DNA of 48,647 nt from contig CAMDJH010000009.1 of assembly GCA_945900455.1 (NCBI GenBank), positions 1-48,647 on the forward strand, written 5' to 3'. Positions 24,533 to 33,661 of the stretch are shown here, one piece after another. The position numbers and the translations under genes are program-made. The notes beneath the pieces were generated by a model. That model was not told the origin of the DNA, made no database searches, and saw only the letters and a list, made by a program, of their open reading frames with translations. How positions within the stretch are numbered: the stretch's first letter is position 1; each line of letters opens with the position of its first letter. The DNA is from Akkermansia muciniphila (GTDB lineage: Bacteria; Verrucomicrobiota; Verrucomicrobiia; Limisphaerales; UBA9464).

Positions 24533-27360
24533 ACGCATCGCGGGCAGAGCCCCGGGTGATTGCTATCTTGTCCAACTTCAGTCTCCCGGTGCCAGCAACG
24601 CTCGCACTTCAGACCCTGCGCCGGAGTGACCGTGATACCGGCCGTTTCTGTCCCCGAAATGTTGAGTTCTGAAACATTCAGCAATTCTTGAAAGTCGCGA
24701 AGTCGGGACTGGGCTGCGGAAAGAGCGTCACCCGCCGCCGAGATTTCAACCCGGGCTTCCAATGCCTTCCCGATCAATTTCGCCTGTCGCGCCTTTTCCA
24801 ACTCGGGAAGAACGCGGACGCGAAGTTCCAGCAGATGCCTCCAGTCCGCCTGCTCTTCCGCGGTCAGCGTAAACAACGACGGCTGCCATGTGCTCAGATG
24901 AACGGAGGTGACATCGGTCCCAGGGATGTGTTCCCACGCTTCGTCAGCGGTGAAAACCAAGATCGGGGACAGCATCTGGCATAGGCCTGTGACCAGTCGG
25001 TACAGCACCGTTTGTGTGCTCCGCCGTCTCGCCGATCCGGCGGCGTCGGTGTACAGCCGGTCTTTCACCACATCGTGGTAGAGGCCGCTCAATTCAATCG
25101 AGGCGAACTGCGCGATCTTCTGATAGACGACGTGGAATTCGAAGGCATCGTACGCCGCGGAAACCTCGCGTTCCAGACGGCTGTACTCGCCCAGAATCCA
25201 GCGATCCAGACCAGTCAGCGCGTCATCCGAAACGGTGTGCCGCACCGGGTCAAAATCGAAGAGATTTGAAAGCTCGTACCGGAGTGTGTTCCGAATCAGG
25301 CGATAGGTCTCTCCAACTTTCTTGATCCGTTCTTCGCTAACAACGATATCTCCTCGATAATCCTGGGACGCGACCCAAAGCCGGAGAACGTCGGCACCGT
25401 ATTCCTTGACGAATCGGTCGGCGGTCTGGGGCTTTTGGTATCCACCTTGACCTTGTTTTGATTTCGATATTTTTTCCCGATCCTCGTCGACCATGAAACC
25501 GTGGGTGAGCACGGTCTTAAAGGGTGCCACTCCATTTCCGGCAAGAGACAAAAGGAGGGACGACTGAAACCATCCACGGTGTTGATCGGATCCCTCGAGA
25601 TAAACATCAGCCCGCCAGGCGTCCGGGGTCCCGGGTTTCGCCGGCGTACCATGTTGCAATTCAAACCGACGCATCAACACGGCGCGCGAAGATGACCCGG
25701 AATCAATCCACACGTCCAGGGTGTCGTTCGATTTTGCGACCGGGTCGGGTCCGGCCCAATCGACCGGCCGGCACAACGGCCATAGTTCCGCGCACGTCTT
25801 GGCAAACCAGACATTGGACCCGTGTTGCTCAATCAGGTCGGCGGTACGCCGCACAATGGCGGTGTTTAGGATCGGCTCTCCCGCCCCGTCGTAGAATGCC
25901 GGAATGGGCACTCCCCACGTTCGTTGGCGCGAAATGCACCAGTCCGGACGCGACTCGACCGCCCCCGTAATACGGGTCTTCCCCCAGTCCGGCACCCAAT
26001 GCACCGAATTGGCAATCGCTTGCAGCGCGGTCTGGCGAAGCGGGGGTTCGCCCGACGGCGAATGATCGATGCGGATAAACCACTGATCCACCGCTCGGAA
26101 CACGATCGGAGTTTTCGAACGCCAACAGTGCGGATAACTGTGCGGGTAGTCTTCGCGATGGACCAACGCTTTGCTCTCGGTGAGCAGTGCGATGACCGCG
26201 TCGTTTGCCTCGCTCCGGTTGTTTTTCTCGAGCACTGATTTTCCCAGCAAGGAAGCGGGAATCTGGGCCTCCGCCGGCATGTCACTGGTATGCGTGAACC
26301 GACCGTCGTCGTCCACCGGACAAAAGACGGGCAAGCCAACACTCCGCCCGAGAATGTAGTCGTCGGTACCATGCCCGGGAGCGATGTGCACAAAGCCCGT
26401 GCCGGTCGAACTGTCCACAAATGCCGCCGCGAACAGTCTTCCAGTGCGATGGCAAAAGGGATGTTCGTATTCGATGGTGGACAATTCCTCCGCTCGCAGG
26501 GTTCGAATGATTTGGTAATTCTCCCAGCCAAGCTTGGTTCGGACCTGACTGATGAGATCGTTGGCCACCAGGAATGACTCCCCGTTGGCGAAGACGAGCG
26601 AATAGAGAAACGTTGGATTAAACGCAACCGCCAGATTTGCAGGCAAAGTCCACGGAGTCGTCGTCCAGATCAGGACCGATGTGTTCGGTTCCCCAACGAG
26701 GCGAAATTTCACGGTCACACTTTGGCTGATGTGGTCCCGGTACTCGACCTCGGCTTCGGCAAGGGCGGTCTTAAACGGAATACTCCAATAAACCGGCTTT
26801 TTCCCGCGGTAGACGAATCCTTTCTCAACAACATCCGCAAAGAGGCGTAGTTCGTCCGCCTCGTAGTGTCGGTCGAGCGTCAAATAAGGCTTTTGCCAGT
26901 CGGCAAGAATGCCAAGTCGCTGAAATTGGGTACGCTGAAGGTCGATGTACCTCCGGGCATATGCATCACAGGCCGACCGAATCGCAGCAGCGTCAACGCC
27001 GGTTTGGCCGGCCTCCCGAAGTTCCTGGGTCACCTTCGACTCGATCGGCAGACCGTGGCAGTCCCAACCTGGGACATAGGGGGTGCGAAACCCGCGGACG
27101 GTCTTATTCCGAAGAATAATGTCCTTCAAAATCTTATTGAGGGCAGTCCCGATATGAACGTCCCCATTAGCAAACGGCGGTCCATCGTGGAGAATGAATG
27201 TGGGAGCTGCCGCACGGGCATTCTGAATGAGCTCGTAGAGCCCGGCCGCACGCCATTTTTCGAGTCGCCGCGGTTCTTGTTCCACGAGGCCGGCCTGCAT
27301 CGGAAATGCAGTCCGCGGAAGATTCAGCGTCGTCTTGTAATCCATCGCCATGTCCTTCAA
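24505..27360 (-). CDS. ileS: Isoleucyl-tRNA synthetase
   Basis: The protein of about 950 residues charges tRNA-Ile. It carries the class I HIGH motif in PPFANGDVHIGTALNKIL (near residue 65), the KMSKS loop as KISKSKQGQGG (near 630), an editing domain between them, and a C-terminal zinc site with CERCWH and CPRC. This is the bacterial zinc-containing form of normal length. The first codons offer several starts (MKDMAMDYKTT); ATG 27360 is the first. The gene is monocistronic, with a long AT-rich leader containing palindromes. Confidence 0.97.
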   Translation of the reverse strand: MKDMAMDYKTTLNLPRTAFPMQAGLVEQEPRRLEKWRAAGLYELIQNARAAAPTFILHDGPPFANGDVHIGTALNKILKDIILRNKTVRGFRTPYVPGWDCHGLPIESKVTQELREAGQTGVDAAAIRSACDAYARRYIDLQRTQFQRLGILADWQKPYLTLDRHYEADELRLFADVVEKGFVYRGKKPVYWSIPFKTALAEAEVEYRDHISQSVTVKFRLVGEPNTSVLIWTTTPWTLPANLAVAFNPTFLYSLVFANGESFLVANDLISQVRTKLGWENYQIIRTLRAEELSTIEYEHPFCHRTGRLFAAAFVDSSTGTGFVHIAPGHGTDDYILGRSVGLPVFCPVDDDGRFTHTSDMPAEAQIPASLLGKSVLEKNNRSEANDAVIALLTESKALVHREDYPHSYPHCWRSKTPIVFRAVDQWFIRIDHSPSGEPPLRQTALQAIANSVHWVPDWGKTRITGAVESRPDWCISRQRTWGVPIPAFYDGAGEPILNTAIVRRTADLIEQHGSNVWFAKTCAELWPLCRPVDWAGPDPVAKSNDTLDVWIDSGSSSRAVLMRRFELQHGTPAKPGTPDAWRADVYLEGSDQHRGWFQSSLLLSLAGNGVAPFKTVLTHGFMVDEDREKISKSKQGQGGYQKPQTADRFVKEYGADVLRLWVASQDYRGDIVVSEERIKKVGETYRLIRNTLRYELSNLFDFDPVRHTVSDDALTGLDRWILGEYSRLEREVSAAYDAFEFHVVYQKIAQFASIELSGLYHDVVKDRLYTDAAGSARRRSTQTVLYRLVTGLCQMLSPILVFTADEAWEHIPGTDVTSVHLSTWQPSLFTLTAEEQADWRHLLELRVRVLPELEKARQAKLIGKALEARVEISAAGDALSAAQSRLRDFQELLNVSELNISGTETAGITVTPAQGLKCERCWHRETEVGQDSNHPGLCPRCVQALIPTAV

Positions 27361-27443
27361 AGGTCGCTTACGCTAGTCGGCAGCCTCAGGCTTGGAAAAT
27401 TAGAAATCGTGAGAAAACGCCCGGCCGGGTGTGGGACAAAACT

Positions 27444-27501
27444 CTGAAAAGATTCAGTTTTCAGCCTTTTTTTGATGAAATATGTCTATTTGCTAGACAT
27501 A
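27444..27501. promoter_or_regulatory. Two adjacent palindromes upstream of ileS
   Basis: A 7-bp stem CTGAAAA/TTTTCAG (27444-27464, 7-nt loop) is followed on the plus strand by CC and seven Ts, which is terminator-like. Next to it lies a perfect 8-bp inverted repeat TATGTCTA/TAGACATA with a 5-nt spacer (27481-27501). They lie 84-141 bp upstream of ileS, in the AT-richest part of the gap. Operator, leader hairpin or terminator of a lost plus-strand gene are all possible. Confidence 0.45.
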
Positions 27502-28154
27502 CATTCTCAATGAATGATTCGTTTTTCTCCTAACGCACCGCACTCCTTCAACAAATGGCCTCACCAGGCCCTCTGCCTGGATATTCCAGTAGTCGAATTA
27601 ACCCGAGTTTGGAACCACGGATGAACGCCGATAAACGCTGATTCCGGGCGCTCACTCAGAAGGTGAGAGGCAACGGCTTCCTCTTATCCGCGTCAATCCG
27701 TGTGAATCCGCGGTTCTTCCCCCCCGGTACTTTGCGTTTCGACTCGAATCTCTGCGGGATTCCGTGCCCTCCAGTGCCCGTTTCCCGGCGCCGATGCGCT
27801 CAGCCTGGAGATTGGCCATTGCTACACATAAAATGTCCCGGTCGGGACATGATATCCGTCAACGGATTCGGCACCCTGCGGCTGCCAGGCCTTGGAATCG
27901 CCCGTGCTCGACTGCCCAGCGGTGACAGCATCCGAATCGAGTCAGATCCATGCTGACGTTGTTGTCCGAGCTTGCTCTGCTTTGCTTCGCGGCTTCGCGT
28001 GCGAATCCTACCGCGTGGCTCCAGTCGGGAAGAGCCCGATCAAGGCATCGACTCGTTTGCAGGAGTAACGGGGGTGATGCGGGAACTCGTGAAGATTTTT
28101 GTCATACATCCCGCCCGGCCTTTGTCACTCGAGACAAAACCAACGGGATCCCCG
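27502..28154. other. Gene-free, repeat-bearing gap
   Basis: No convincing gene was found in this stretch of about 650 bp. It contains an inverted hairpin relative of the 330-bp repeat (27612-27718), an 18-bp palindrome ATGTCCCG-GT-CGGGACAT (27833-27850), and GC-rich filler. The phrase GGAGATTGG near 27818 recurs near 48430. Confidence 0.5.
27612..27718 (-). repeat. Hairpin repeat related to the 330-bp element (third locus)
   Basis: The left arm GAACCACGGATGAACGCCG is the complement of the right hairpin arm of copies A and B, and the right arm (ATCCGTGTGAATCCGCGG region) is the complement of their left arm. This locus therefore carries only the hairpin part of the element, in reverse orientation, with a different loop. 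Confidence 0.7.
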
Positions 28155-28970
28155 TCAGACTGGTTCAGACGCCAAGTTGAACTTCGGGCACTGACTGAGA
28201 AATCGGATCGGATTCTGGTAAATTACCCGATCCACCGCCTCCGCCGTCCAGCCCCGCCGGCGCATTTCCAGGGCGGTACGCGGAATCGCCAACGGAACAC
28301 TCTCCCCCCAGTCGCACGCTGAATTCATCCACAGCCGGTCTCCGCCACAAACATCCAGAATGTCCACCGCCCGCGCCGGACTGCATTTGCTCACCGGATA
28401 CAGAGTCATGCCCCCCCAATGGCCACGATCCAATACGAGCCGTACGGTGTGTTCCTCAACATGATCAATCAGGACCCGCCCGGGCTGGATGCGCGAATCA
28501 GACCGGATCACGTCCAGGATCAAACCCGTGCCCTTGAATTTATCTTCAAGATGCGGCGTATGCACCAGGATCAACTGTTGGTGCCGGGCAGCAAGATCCA
28601 CGTGCATCTCGAGCACTTTCATCTCGTTTCGGGAGTTCTTGTTGAGCCCGATTTCACCGATACCCAGCACGTTCGGTCGTGGAAGAAAACTCGGAATAAT
28701 GCCGATCACGTCCTCGGCGAGTTTGACGTCTTCCGATTCCTTCGGGTTGATGCACAACCAACTGAAATGGGGCAGACCGTAGCGGGCTGCCCGCTTCGGC
28801 TCGAAATCGGTGAGCTGGCAGAAATAATCATGAAATCCGTGTACCGTGCTTCGGTCGAATCCCGCCCAGAAGGCCGGCTCACACACCGCCGCACACCCGG
28901 CTGTGACCATGTCCTGATAGTCGTCGGTGGTCCGGCTCACCATGTGGCCGTGGGGTTCAATGTAACGCAT
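28155..28970 (-). CDS. TatD-family metal-dependent hydrolase (EboB-like)
   Basis: I chose ATG 28970, giving 271 residues that begin MRYIEPHGHMVSRTTDDYQ; a longer frame start would overlap the upstream gene. Metal-binding residues of the amidohydrolase superfamily are visible: HGH near the start, Glu in GIGEIGLNKN, His in ILVHTPH, His in LIDHVEE and Asp in NSACDWGES. The sequence closely matches my recollection of EboB, the TatD-like member of the ebo cluster, which moves or processes metabolites to the periplasm. No eboC, eboD, eboE or eboF lies nearby. It follows a 95-residue gene by 47 bp. Confidence 0.88.
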   Translation of the reverse strand: MRYIEPHGHMVSRTTDDYQDMVTAGCAAVCEPAFWAGFDRSTVHGFHDYFCQLTDFEPKRAARYGLPHFSWLCINPKESEDVKLAEDVIGIIPSFLPRPNVLGIGEIGLNKNSRNEMKVLEMHVDLAARHQQLILVHTPHLEDKFKGTGLILDVIRSDSRIQPGRVLIDHVEEHTVRLVLDRGHWGGMTLYPVSKCSPARAVDILDVCGGDRLWMNSACDWGESVPLAIPRTALEMRRRGWTAEAVDRVIYQNPIRFLSQCPKFNLASEPV

Positions 28971-29017
28971 GGAAGGAATTAGAAGTGAGAGAGTTGTGGG
29001 ATTGGCGAGCGCACTTT

Positions 29018-29305
29018 TCAGGGCACTATGGCCTTCGATACGTTCGCACCCGACCATGCCCCCACCGCCCCCTTGCCGAGAGCCTTCCCAATGGGATCAA
29101 CCGTCGGGTCGCTCAGCGCTAACAAGACCTTTTCCGCCCGAGATGGCTCCGATCCGGTGAGCGCCTTTAGTGAGTCCTGAAGGGCACCCAGGCGAAAATC
29201 CGCTTCGCCGGTGCCACGGTCGACACGATCCAGGAATGCGGCGAGGTCGATCAACTTGCATCGGGCGTCCATAAAGTAGAGGTCGAGCACTTGCTGACGG
29301 GTCAT
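29018..29305 (-). CDS. Small conserved protein upstream of the TatD gene
   Basis: The 95-residue product is predicted mostly helical and charged (MTRQQVLDLYFMDARCKLID, AAFLDRVDR, RAEKVLLALSDPTVDPIG) with no signal peptide, cysteine motif or membrane helix. I do not recognise a named family, but similar small proteins appear to precede EboB-like genes in related bacteria (from memory). Spacing of 47 bp to the hydrolase suggests one operon and a shared job. Confidence 0.75.
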   Translation of the reverse strand: MTRQQVLDLYFMDARCKLIDLAAFLDRVDRGTGEADFRLGALQDSLKALTGSEPSRAEKVLLALSDPTVDPIGKALGKGAVGAWSGANVSKAIVP

Positions 29306-29460
29306 GGGGATACCCTAGCTGGGTTGCAGCCTAGGACAACCGTTTGCTTTCTCGACCGTTGGCATGCCAAGAACCGAAATACTACAATACCATTGACCGA
29401 CCCCATATGAGATCTCGATTCCTGCTTGGTCGGCCAGCCTGAGTCGGTCAGCCTTGGCTG

Positions 29461-30999
29461 ATGAAAAAGTTGGGAATCGTCTACCTCGTCGGAGCCGGAC
29501 CGGGAGATATCGGGCTCTTGACGCTCCGTGGAGCGGAGCTGCTGGCGCGTGCCGACGTGGTGGTGCACGACGCCCTCGCGAACCTGGAGCTGCTCGTTCT
29601 GGCTCCCCCGGGTGCCGAGTTCATTGATGCCGGAAAGCGAGCGCGCGATCACACCATTCCGCAGGCCGAATTGAACCGGCTACTGATTGAAAAGGCACAG
29701 GCCGGGAATGTTGTGGTGCGCTTGAAGGGAGGAGACCCGTATGTGTTTGGGCGAGGAGGAGAGGAGGCGGAGGAACTCGCCGCGGCGGGAGTGCCTTTTG
29801 AGGTCGTCCCCGGTATTTCGTCGGTGGCGGCAGCTCCGAATTATGCAGGCATCCCGTTAACTCACCGGGATCACTGCGCAGTTGTCCAGGTGATTACCGG
29901 CCACGAGGATCCGTTGAAACCGGCGAGCCGAGTGGATTGGGCCGCCATCGCCCGGGTGCCCGGAACAAAAGTGATTCTGATGGGCGTTGAACGGATACGA
30001 ACGATTGCCCAGGAATTGATGACGCATGGATTGCCCGCGACGACACCGGTGGCGATGATTCGAAACGGGACAACGAATGACCAGGAAACTTTGGTCGGCA
30101 CGGTCGGGACGATTGCCGATCTGGCGGAGACGCGAAAATTCTCAGCGCCAGCCGTCACAATCATCGGGGATGTCGTTTCCCTACGGAAAAAACTAAATTG
30201 GTTTGAGGGACGCCCACTGTCCGGTCAACGGATCGTGGTAACGCGGACGCGGGCGCAGGCGAGCCAGCTATCGGAGGAGCTTCGCGAACGGGGCGCCGGC
30301 GTGTGGGAGATTCCAACCATCCAGATCGCGCCGCCGTTGGAGCACGTGGCGTTGGTCGAAGCAATCTCGGGAATCGGCTCGTATGACTGGCTGGTCTTCA
30401 CAAGTCCAAATGGGGTCACGGCATTCTTCGACTACTTCTTCAAAGCCTACGATGACATCCGGGCCCTCGGCGCATTGCGGATCGCGGCCATCGGACCGGC
30501 GACGGCGGCCAAGTTAAAAGAGCTTCACCTGCGAGTGGACGTAACGCCGGAGGAATACGTAGCCCGAAAAATTACGGATGCCATCAACCAGTACGAAACG
30601 GTCGAGAATTTGCGGTTCCTGCTGATGCGCGCGGAGGTGGCCAGTCCAGAGCTACCCAAGATGCTGGAGGAAAAGGGGGGCATTGTGGACGATGTGGCGT
30701 GCTACCGGACAATTCCCGAGACGGAGGATCGCGCGGGAGTGGCGGAACGGTTCCGGAAAGCAGGCGCCGATTGGCTCACGTTTACGAGCGCCTCGACCGT
30801 CGAGAATTTTCATGCGCGATTTGATCTGCCAAAGGTGGCGGCAGCATTTCCCCGCATGAAATTGGCCAGCATCGGCCCCGAAACCAGCCGAGCTCTAACG
30901 GCCCTCGGACTGAGTGCAACGGTCGAGGCAAAGCCGCACAACATTCATGGGTTGGTAGCCTCGATCGTTAAGTCGAGCCGAGCGGGCCGGACGGGTTGA
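29461..30999 (+). CDS. cobA-hemD: Fused uroporphyrinogen-III methyltransferase / uroporphyrinogen-III synthase
   Basis: The 512-residue protein joins two enzymes of tetrapyrrole synthesis. Residues 1-250 are a SUMT methyltransferase (VYLVGAGPGD, RLKGGDPYVFGRGGEE, VPGISS, GTTNDQETLVGT) that makes precorrin-2; residues about 258-505 are a HemD fold (IVVTRTRAQASQLSEEL, LVFTSPNGVTAFF, IAAIGPATA, LTFTSASTVENF) that closes the tetrapyrrole ring. Fusions of this type are common in several phyla. The gene is convergent with the second DUF1501 gene, 9 bp apart. Confidence 0.95.
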   Translation: MKKLGIVYLVGAGPGDIGLLTLRGAELLARADVVVHDALANLELLVLAPPGAEFIDAGKRARDHTIPQAELNRLLIEKAQAGNVVVRLKGGDPYVFGRGGEEAEELAAAGVPFEVVPGISSVAAAPNYAGIPLTHRDHCAVVQVITGHEDPLKPASRVDWAAIARVPGTKVILMGVERIRTIAQELMTHGLPATTPVAMIRNGTTNDQETLVGTVGTIADLAETRKFSAPAVTIIGDVVSLRKKLNWFEGRPLSGQRIVVTRTRAQASQLSEELRERGAGVWEIPTIQIAPPLEHVALVEAISGIGSYDWLVFTSPNGVTAFFDYFFKAYDDIRALGALRIAAIGPATAAKLKELHLRVDVTPEEYVARKITDAINQYETVENLRFLLMRAEVASPELPKMLEEKGGIVDDVACYRTIPETEDRAGVAERFRKAGADWLTFTSASTVENFHARFDLPKVAAAFPRMKLASIGPETSRALTALGLSATVEAKPHNIHGLVASIVKSSRAGRTG

Positions 31000-31008
31000 C
31001 AGCACAAC

Positions 31009-32370
31009 TCACCCCACCAACTCCCGCATCGGCTGATAGCCCTTATCCACCAGAAACTGCGGCCGGCCGTTTAGGTCCGGGATCGTCACCTTGTTCACGT
31101 CGAAGCCAAGATTGTGATAGAGCGTGGCGAAAACCTCACCGAACTGAACGGGCCGCTCGCTCGCCTCGCCGCCAAGTCGGTCGGTCGCGCCGATGATTTG
31201 GCCGTGCTTCATGCCGCCACCCGCTAGCAGAGCGCAGCTCACGCGCGGCCAGTGATCGCGGCCGCCGTCTTTATTGATCGTGGGGGTTCGGCCGAACTCA
31301 CCCCACACCACAACGCTCACGTCCTTCTCCATCCCACGGTCGTGCAGATCCTTAATCAGCGCGCTCAGGCCTTGGTCGAACAGGGGCAGATCCTGGCGGA
31401 GTGCGCCAAAATTGTCGCCGTGATGATCCCAGCGGCTGAACGCGAGCGTGACACATCGCGCGCCGGCTTCGACGAGGCGGCGCGCAATGAGAAATTGCTC
31501 CATTAACTTCGGCCCGCCGTCATCCCGGTTTTTCGGATCGCCCTTGCCGTAACGTTCCACGAGCTTCGGGTCCTCTTTCTTGATATCGAGCGCGTCGGCG
31601 AGTTTGCTGGACGTGAGGATGCCGAAGGCCTGCCGGTTAAAGGCGTCAAGACCGCTCATCGTGCCGCTCGAATCTACTTCCCGCCGGAACGTGTCGAGAC
31701 TCGCGAGCAACGAGCGGCGGTCCGCAAGGCGGTCGAGCGTGAGGCCCTTGAGCGTCATGTCCTCCGAGCCGCTCCCTTTGTTGGGTTGGAACGGCGCGTG
31801 GCCCACACCCAAGAAGCCGGCCCGGCCATTCTCGGACCATGGTTCGTGGCCCATCTTGGGCGCGAGGCCGACGTACGGCGGAATGGACGGATCCACTGCG
31901 CCCTCCAGTTTGGAGAGTACCGAACCCAAGGCCGGCCAGCCCCCCGACGGCATGTTCTTGTGGTCGCGGCCCGTGACGCACTGGACCGCGTAGTGGTCAC
32001 CGTTGCAGCCAACGATGGAGCGGATGATGGAGTACTTGTCCGCAAGCTGCGCCAAACGCGGCATGTGCTCACAGATCTGAATGCCCGGGACGTTGGTGCC
32101 GATCGGCTTGAACTCACCCCGCACTTCGGCCGGCGCATCCATTTTCAGGTCAAACATGTCCTGATGGGACGGCCCACCAGGCAGGAAAATCATGATGACC
32201 GCCTTATGCTGATTTCCGGCGGAACGGACGCCCGCGGCCGCCTCGGCTTGAAGTATCTGCGGCAGCGCAAGGCCGCCGAGGCTAAGCCCGCCGATACGCA
32301 AGAAATTGCGGCGCGAAACGCCGTCACAAAAACCGCAGTCGGCCGGTCTGGGTCCAAGAATTTTCAGCAT
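31009..32370 (-). CDS. DUF1501 family protein, Tat-exported (copy 2)
   Basis: The 453-residue protein begins with a Tat signal ([19 protein letters not shown]), preceded by a short CGFCDG stretch typical of one DUF1501 subgroup. It has [42 protein letters not shown] and [22 protein letters not shown]. It differs clearly from the copy at 14460 and is not a recent duplicate. No PSD1/PSCyt partner gene lies next to it. Confidence 0.92.
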   Translation of the reverse strand: MLKILGPRPADCGFCDGVSRRNFLRIGGLSLGGLALPQILQAEAAAGVRSAGNQHKAVIMIFLPGGPSHQDMFDLKMDAPAEVRGEFKPIGTNVPGIQICEHMPRLAQLADKYSIIRSIVGCNGDHYAVQCVTGRDHKNMPSGGWPALGSVLSKLEGAVDPSIPPYVGLAPKMGHEPWSENGRAGFLGVGHAPFQPNKGSGSEDMTLKGLTLDRLADRRSLLASLDTFRREVDSSGTMSGLDAFNRQAFGILTSSKLADALDIKKEDPKLVERYGKGDPKNRDDGGPKLMEQFLIARRLVEAGARCVTLAFSRWDHHGDNFGALRQDLPLFDQGLSALIKDLHDRGMEKDVSVVVWGEFGRTPTINKDGGRDHWPRVSCALLAGGGMKHGQIIGATDRLGGEASERPVQFGEVFATLYHNLGFDVNKVTIPDLNGRPQFLVDKGYQPMRELVG

Positions 32371-32552
32371 AAGCGCTTAGTAGCTACGTTTTGGAGAGAT
32401 TAACTGCTCATCTTTACACCCCGGGCGGCCCGTCTGGCAAGTACCTAGAATGGGAAAACCGCAGGCGGGTACGTCCCGATGTTCTTGGTAGAGGTTGTCG
32501 CGCTCCCTCACGGCAAATGACCTGTCCCTTGATTCCGTCCTTAATCCCACGG

Positions 32553-32757
32553 GTTCTTTTGGGCCAACGGCCCGCAATTCCTCAGCCCAGGCCAACGGCC
32601 TGGGTAACGGGGAAATGACAACTGTACGCACCCCAACGGGGGGCGATGGATGGGGGACATCCGGCCAATTCTATCGCGGCCCTACAGGCCGCCGACCATT
32701 GCCATACCGATGCCCAGGCCGATGGCCTGGGCTAAGGGATGACGGCCCTTTGGGCCT
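32553..32757 (+). repeat. Composite palindromic repeat, copy 1
   Basis: Four imperfect palindromes are present: GGGCCAACGGCCC (32561-32573), CCCAGGCC-AAC-GGCCTGGG (32586-32604), CCCAGGCC-GAT-GGCCTGGG (32713-32731) and GGCCCTTTGGGCC (32744-32756). Shared connecting phrases (CACCCCAACGGGG-like, CTATCGCGGCCCT) occur in the same order in the reverse strand of 48462-48647. It is a REP-like dispersed element. Confidence 0.75.
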
Positions 32758-32775
32758 GAGGAGTGAGGAGAATGC

Positions 32776-32839
32776 AAATGGGCGAATGACCTGTCCCTTA
32801 CTCCCCTAAATGGGCGAATGACCTGTCCCTTACTCCCCT
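32776..32839 (+). repeat. Two tandem copies of a 32-bp unit
   Basis: The unit begins AAATGGGCGAATGACCTGTC and continues to CTCCCCT; two identical copies occupy 32776-32807 and 32808-32839. A partial copy (AAATGACCTGTCCCTT) lies near 32515. Confidence 0.85.
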
Positions 32840-32969
32840 CAAACTACCCTTCTGAGGTCAGCCGCCTTGCTCGGTCCAACCTGTCTCCCGCTTGGTCCAT
32901 TTTGCAGCAAGAGCACATCAGCAGGAGAATCAATGCAAGGAGGCGTATCATTTCGCATTGCCAGCCAAA

Positions 32970-33542
32970 TCACGCGAGCAGATGGTCGACGAGCGCCTCG
33001 AATTCGTGCTGCTGCACTGTGCGAAGCCACGCGGCCTCAGGATCTTCGACGGGTCTTCGGGCAACCCGCTCGCAGGCATCGACAAACGCGAAGGGATCCA
33101 GAGGTCCGGCGAGCGTCAGGTTCTTTAACCATCCGGCGGTTGTGGGATCTAGAGCGAGACCGTGGAGACGCTCGGGAAGATGTACGTAAACGGGATGCTC
33201 GGTTACTCGGCGGAACCAGTATTTGGCATTCCAATAGTCCGGTTCGCGCCGGTGCAGAATCCCATGGATGAAGGCGGCCTCGGGATCGACGAGTTCCTGC
33301 ACGAGGTCGTGGGCGGGGTCGTGCTGATCGTGGTACAGCAGCGCCGTGGCTCGCAGATGCACGGCCGCCGGGAGCGAAATACCGGTGGTTTGAATCCAGG
33401 CGTCCAGCCTTCGGTTCAGCACGGCGGAGGACGCAACGCCGTTGCGTGGACCCTGTCCGAGCTCGGGACGCTCGGGGGTGGCCACGATTTGCCAAAACGA
33501 TTGGGCGCGCGATTCAGTCATGGGGCGGAGAACCGCGACCAT
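32970..33542 (-). CDS. Conserved protein of unknown function (HRREPDYWNAKYWFRR family)
   Basis: I chose ATG 33542, which has GGGAG seven to eight bases upstream; ATG 33521 is also possible. The 190-residue product carries the striking motif ILHRREPDYWNAKYWFRRV preceded by LLYHDQHDPAHDLVQEL, rich in His, Trp and Tyr. I recall similar proteins in Planctomycetes, Verrucomicrobia and fungi but no function. It has no signal peptide or membrane helix. It is divergent from the N-acetylglutamate synthase gene, with about 120 bp between them. Confidence 0.8.
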   Translation of the reverse strand: MVAVLRPMTESRAQSFWQIVATPERPELGQGPRNGVASSAVLNRRLDAWIQTTGISLPAAVHLRATALLYHDQHDPAHDLVQELVDPEAAFIHGILHRREPDYWNAKYWFRRVTEHPVYVHLPERLHGLALDPTTAGWLKNLTLAGPLDPFAFVDACERVARRPVEDPEAAWLRTVQQHEFEALVDHLLA

Positions 33543-33661
33543 CGTTGAACTCCCCCGCCCCGTCAAACCTGTCATCGGTTTGTGTCGTGGTTTTGGATTG
33601 AATCCTTGGCGTCGCGGACTCATTCATGGGTGGCCCGTAGCAACGGGTTCTGAGTCTTGAA

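Larger units (their letters stand above)
32371..32969. other. Repeat-rich gap without genes
   Basis: About 600 bp between the DUF1501 gene and the next minus-strand gene hold no convincing coding sequence. It contains a palindrome-bearing composite repeat (32553-32757) and a 32-bp tandem repeat (32776-32839). The phrase ATGACCTGTCCCTT occurs three times. Confidence 0.6.

Noticed and set aside
27663..27956. Possible small gene in the gap upstream of ileS
   Set aside because: It begins inside the hairpin repeat, has no family resemblance and no start signal.
27995..28030. tRNA-like 3' end (CGAATCCTACCG followed by CTCCA)
   Set aside because: The T-arm stem does not pair and no D-arm, anticodon arm or acceptor stem can be built upstream, so it is not a tRNA; at most an old fragment.
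32776..32839. CRISPR array
   Set aside because: The two 32-bp units are directly adjacent with no spacer, so this is a tandem duplication.
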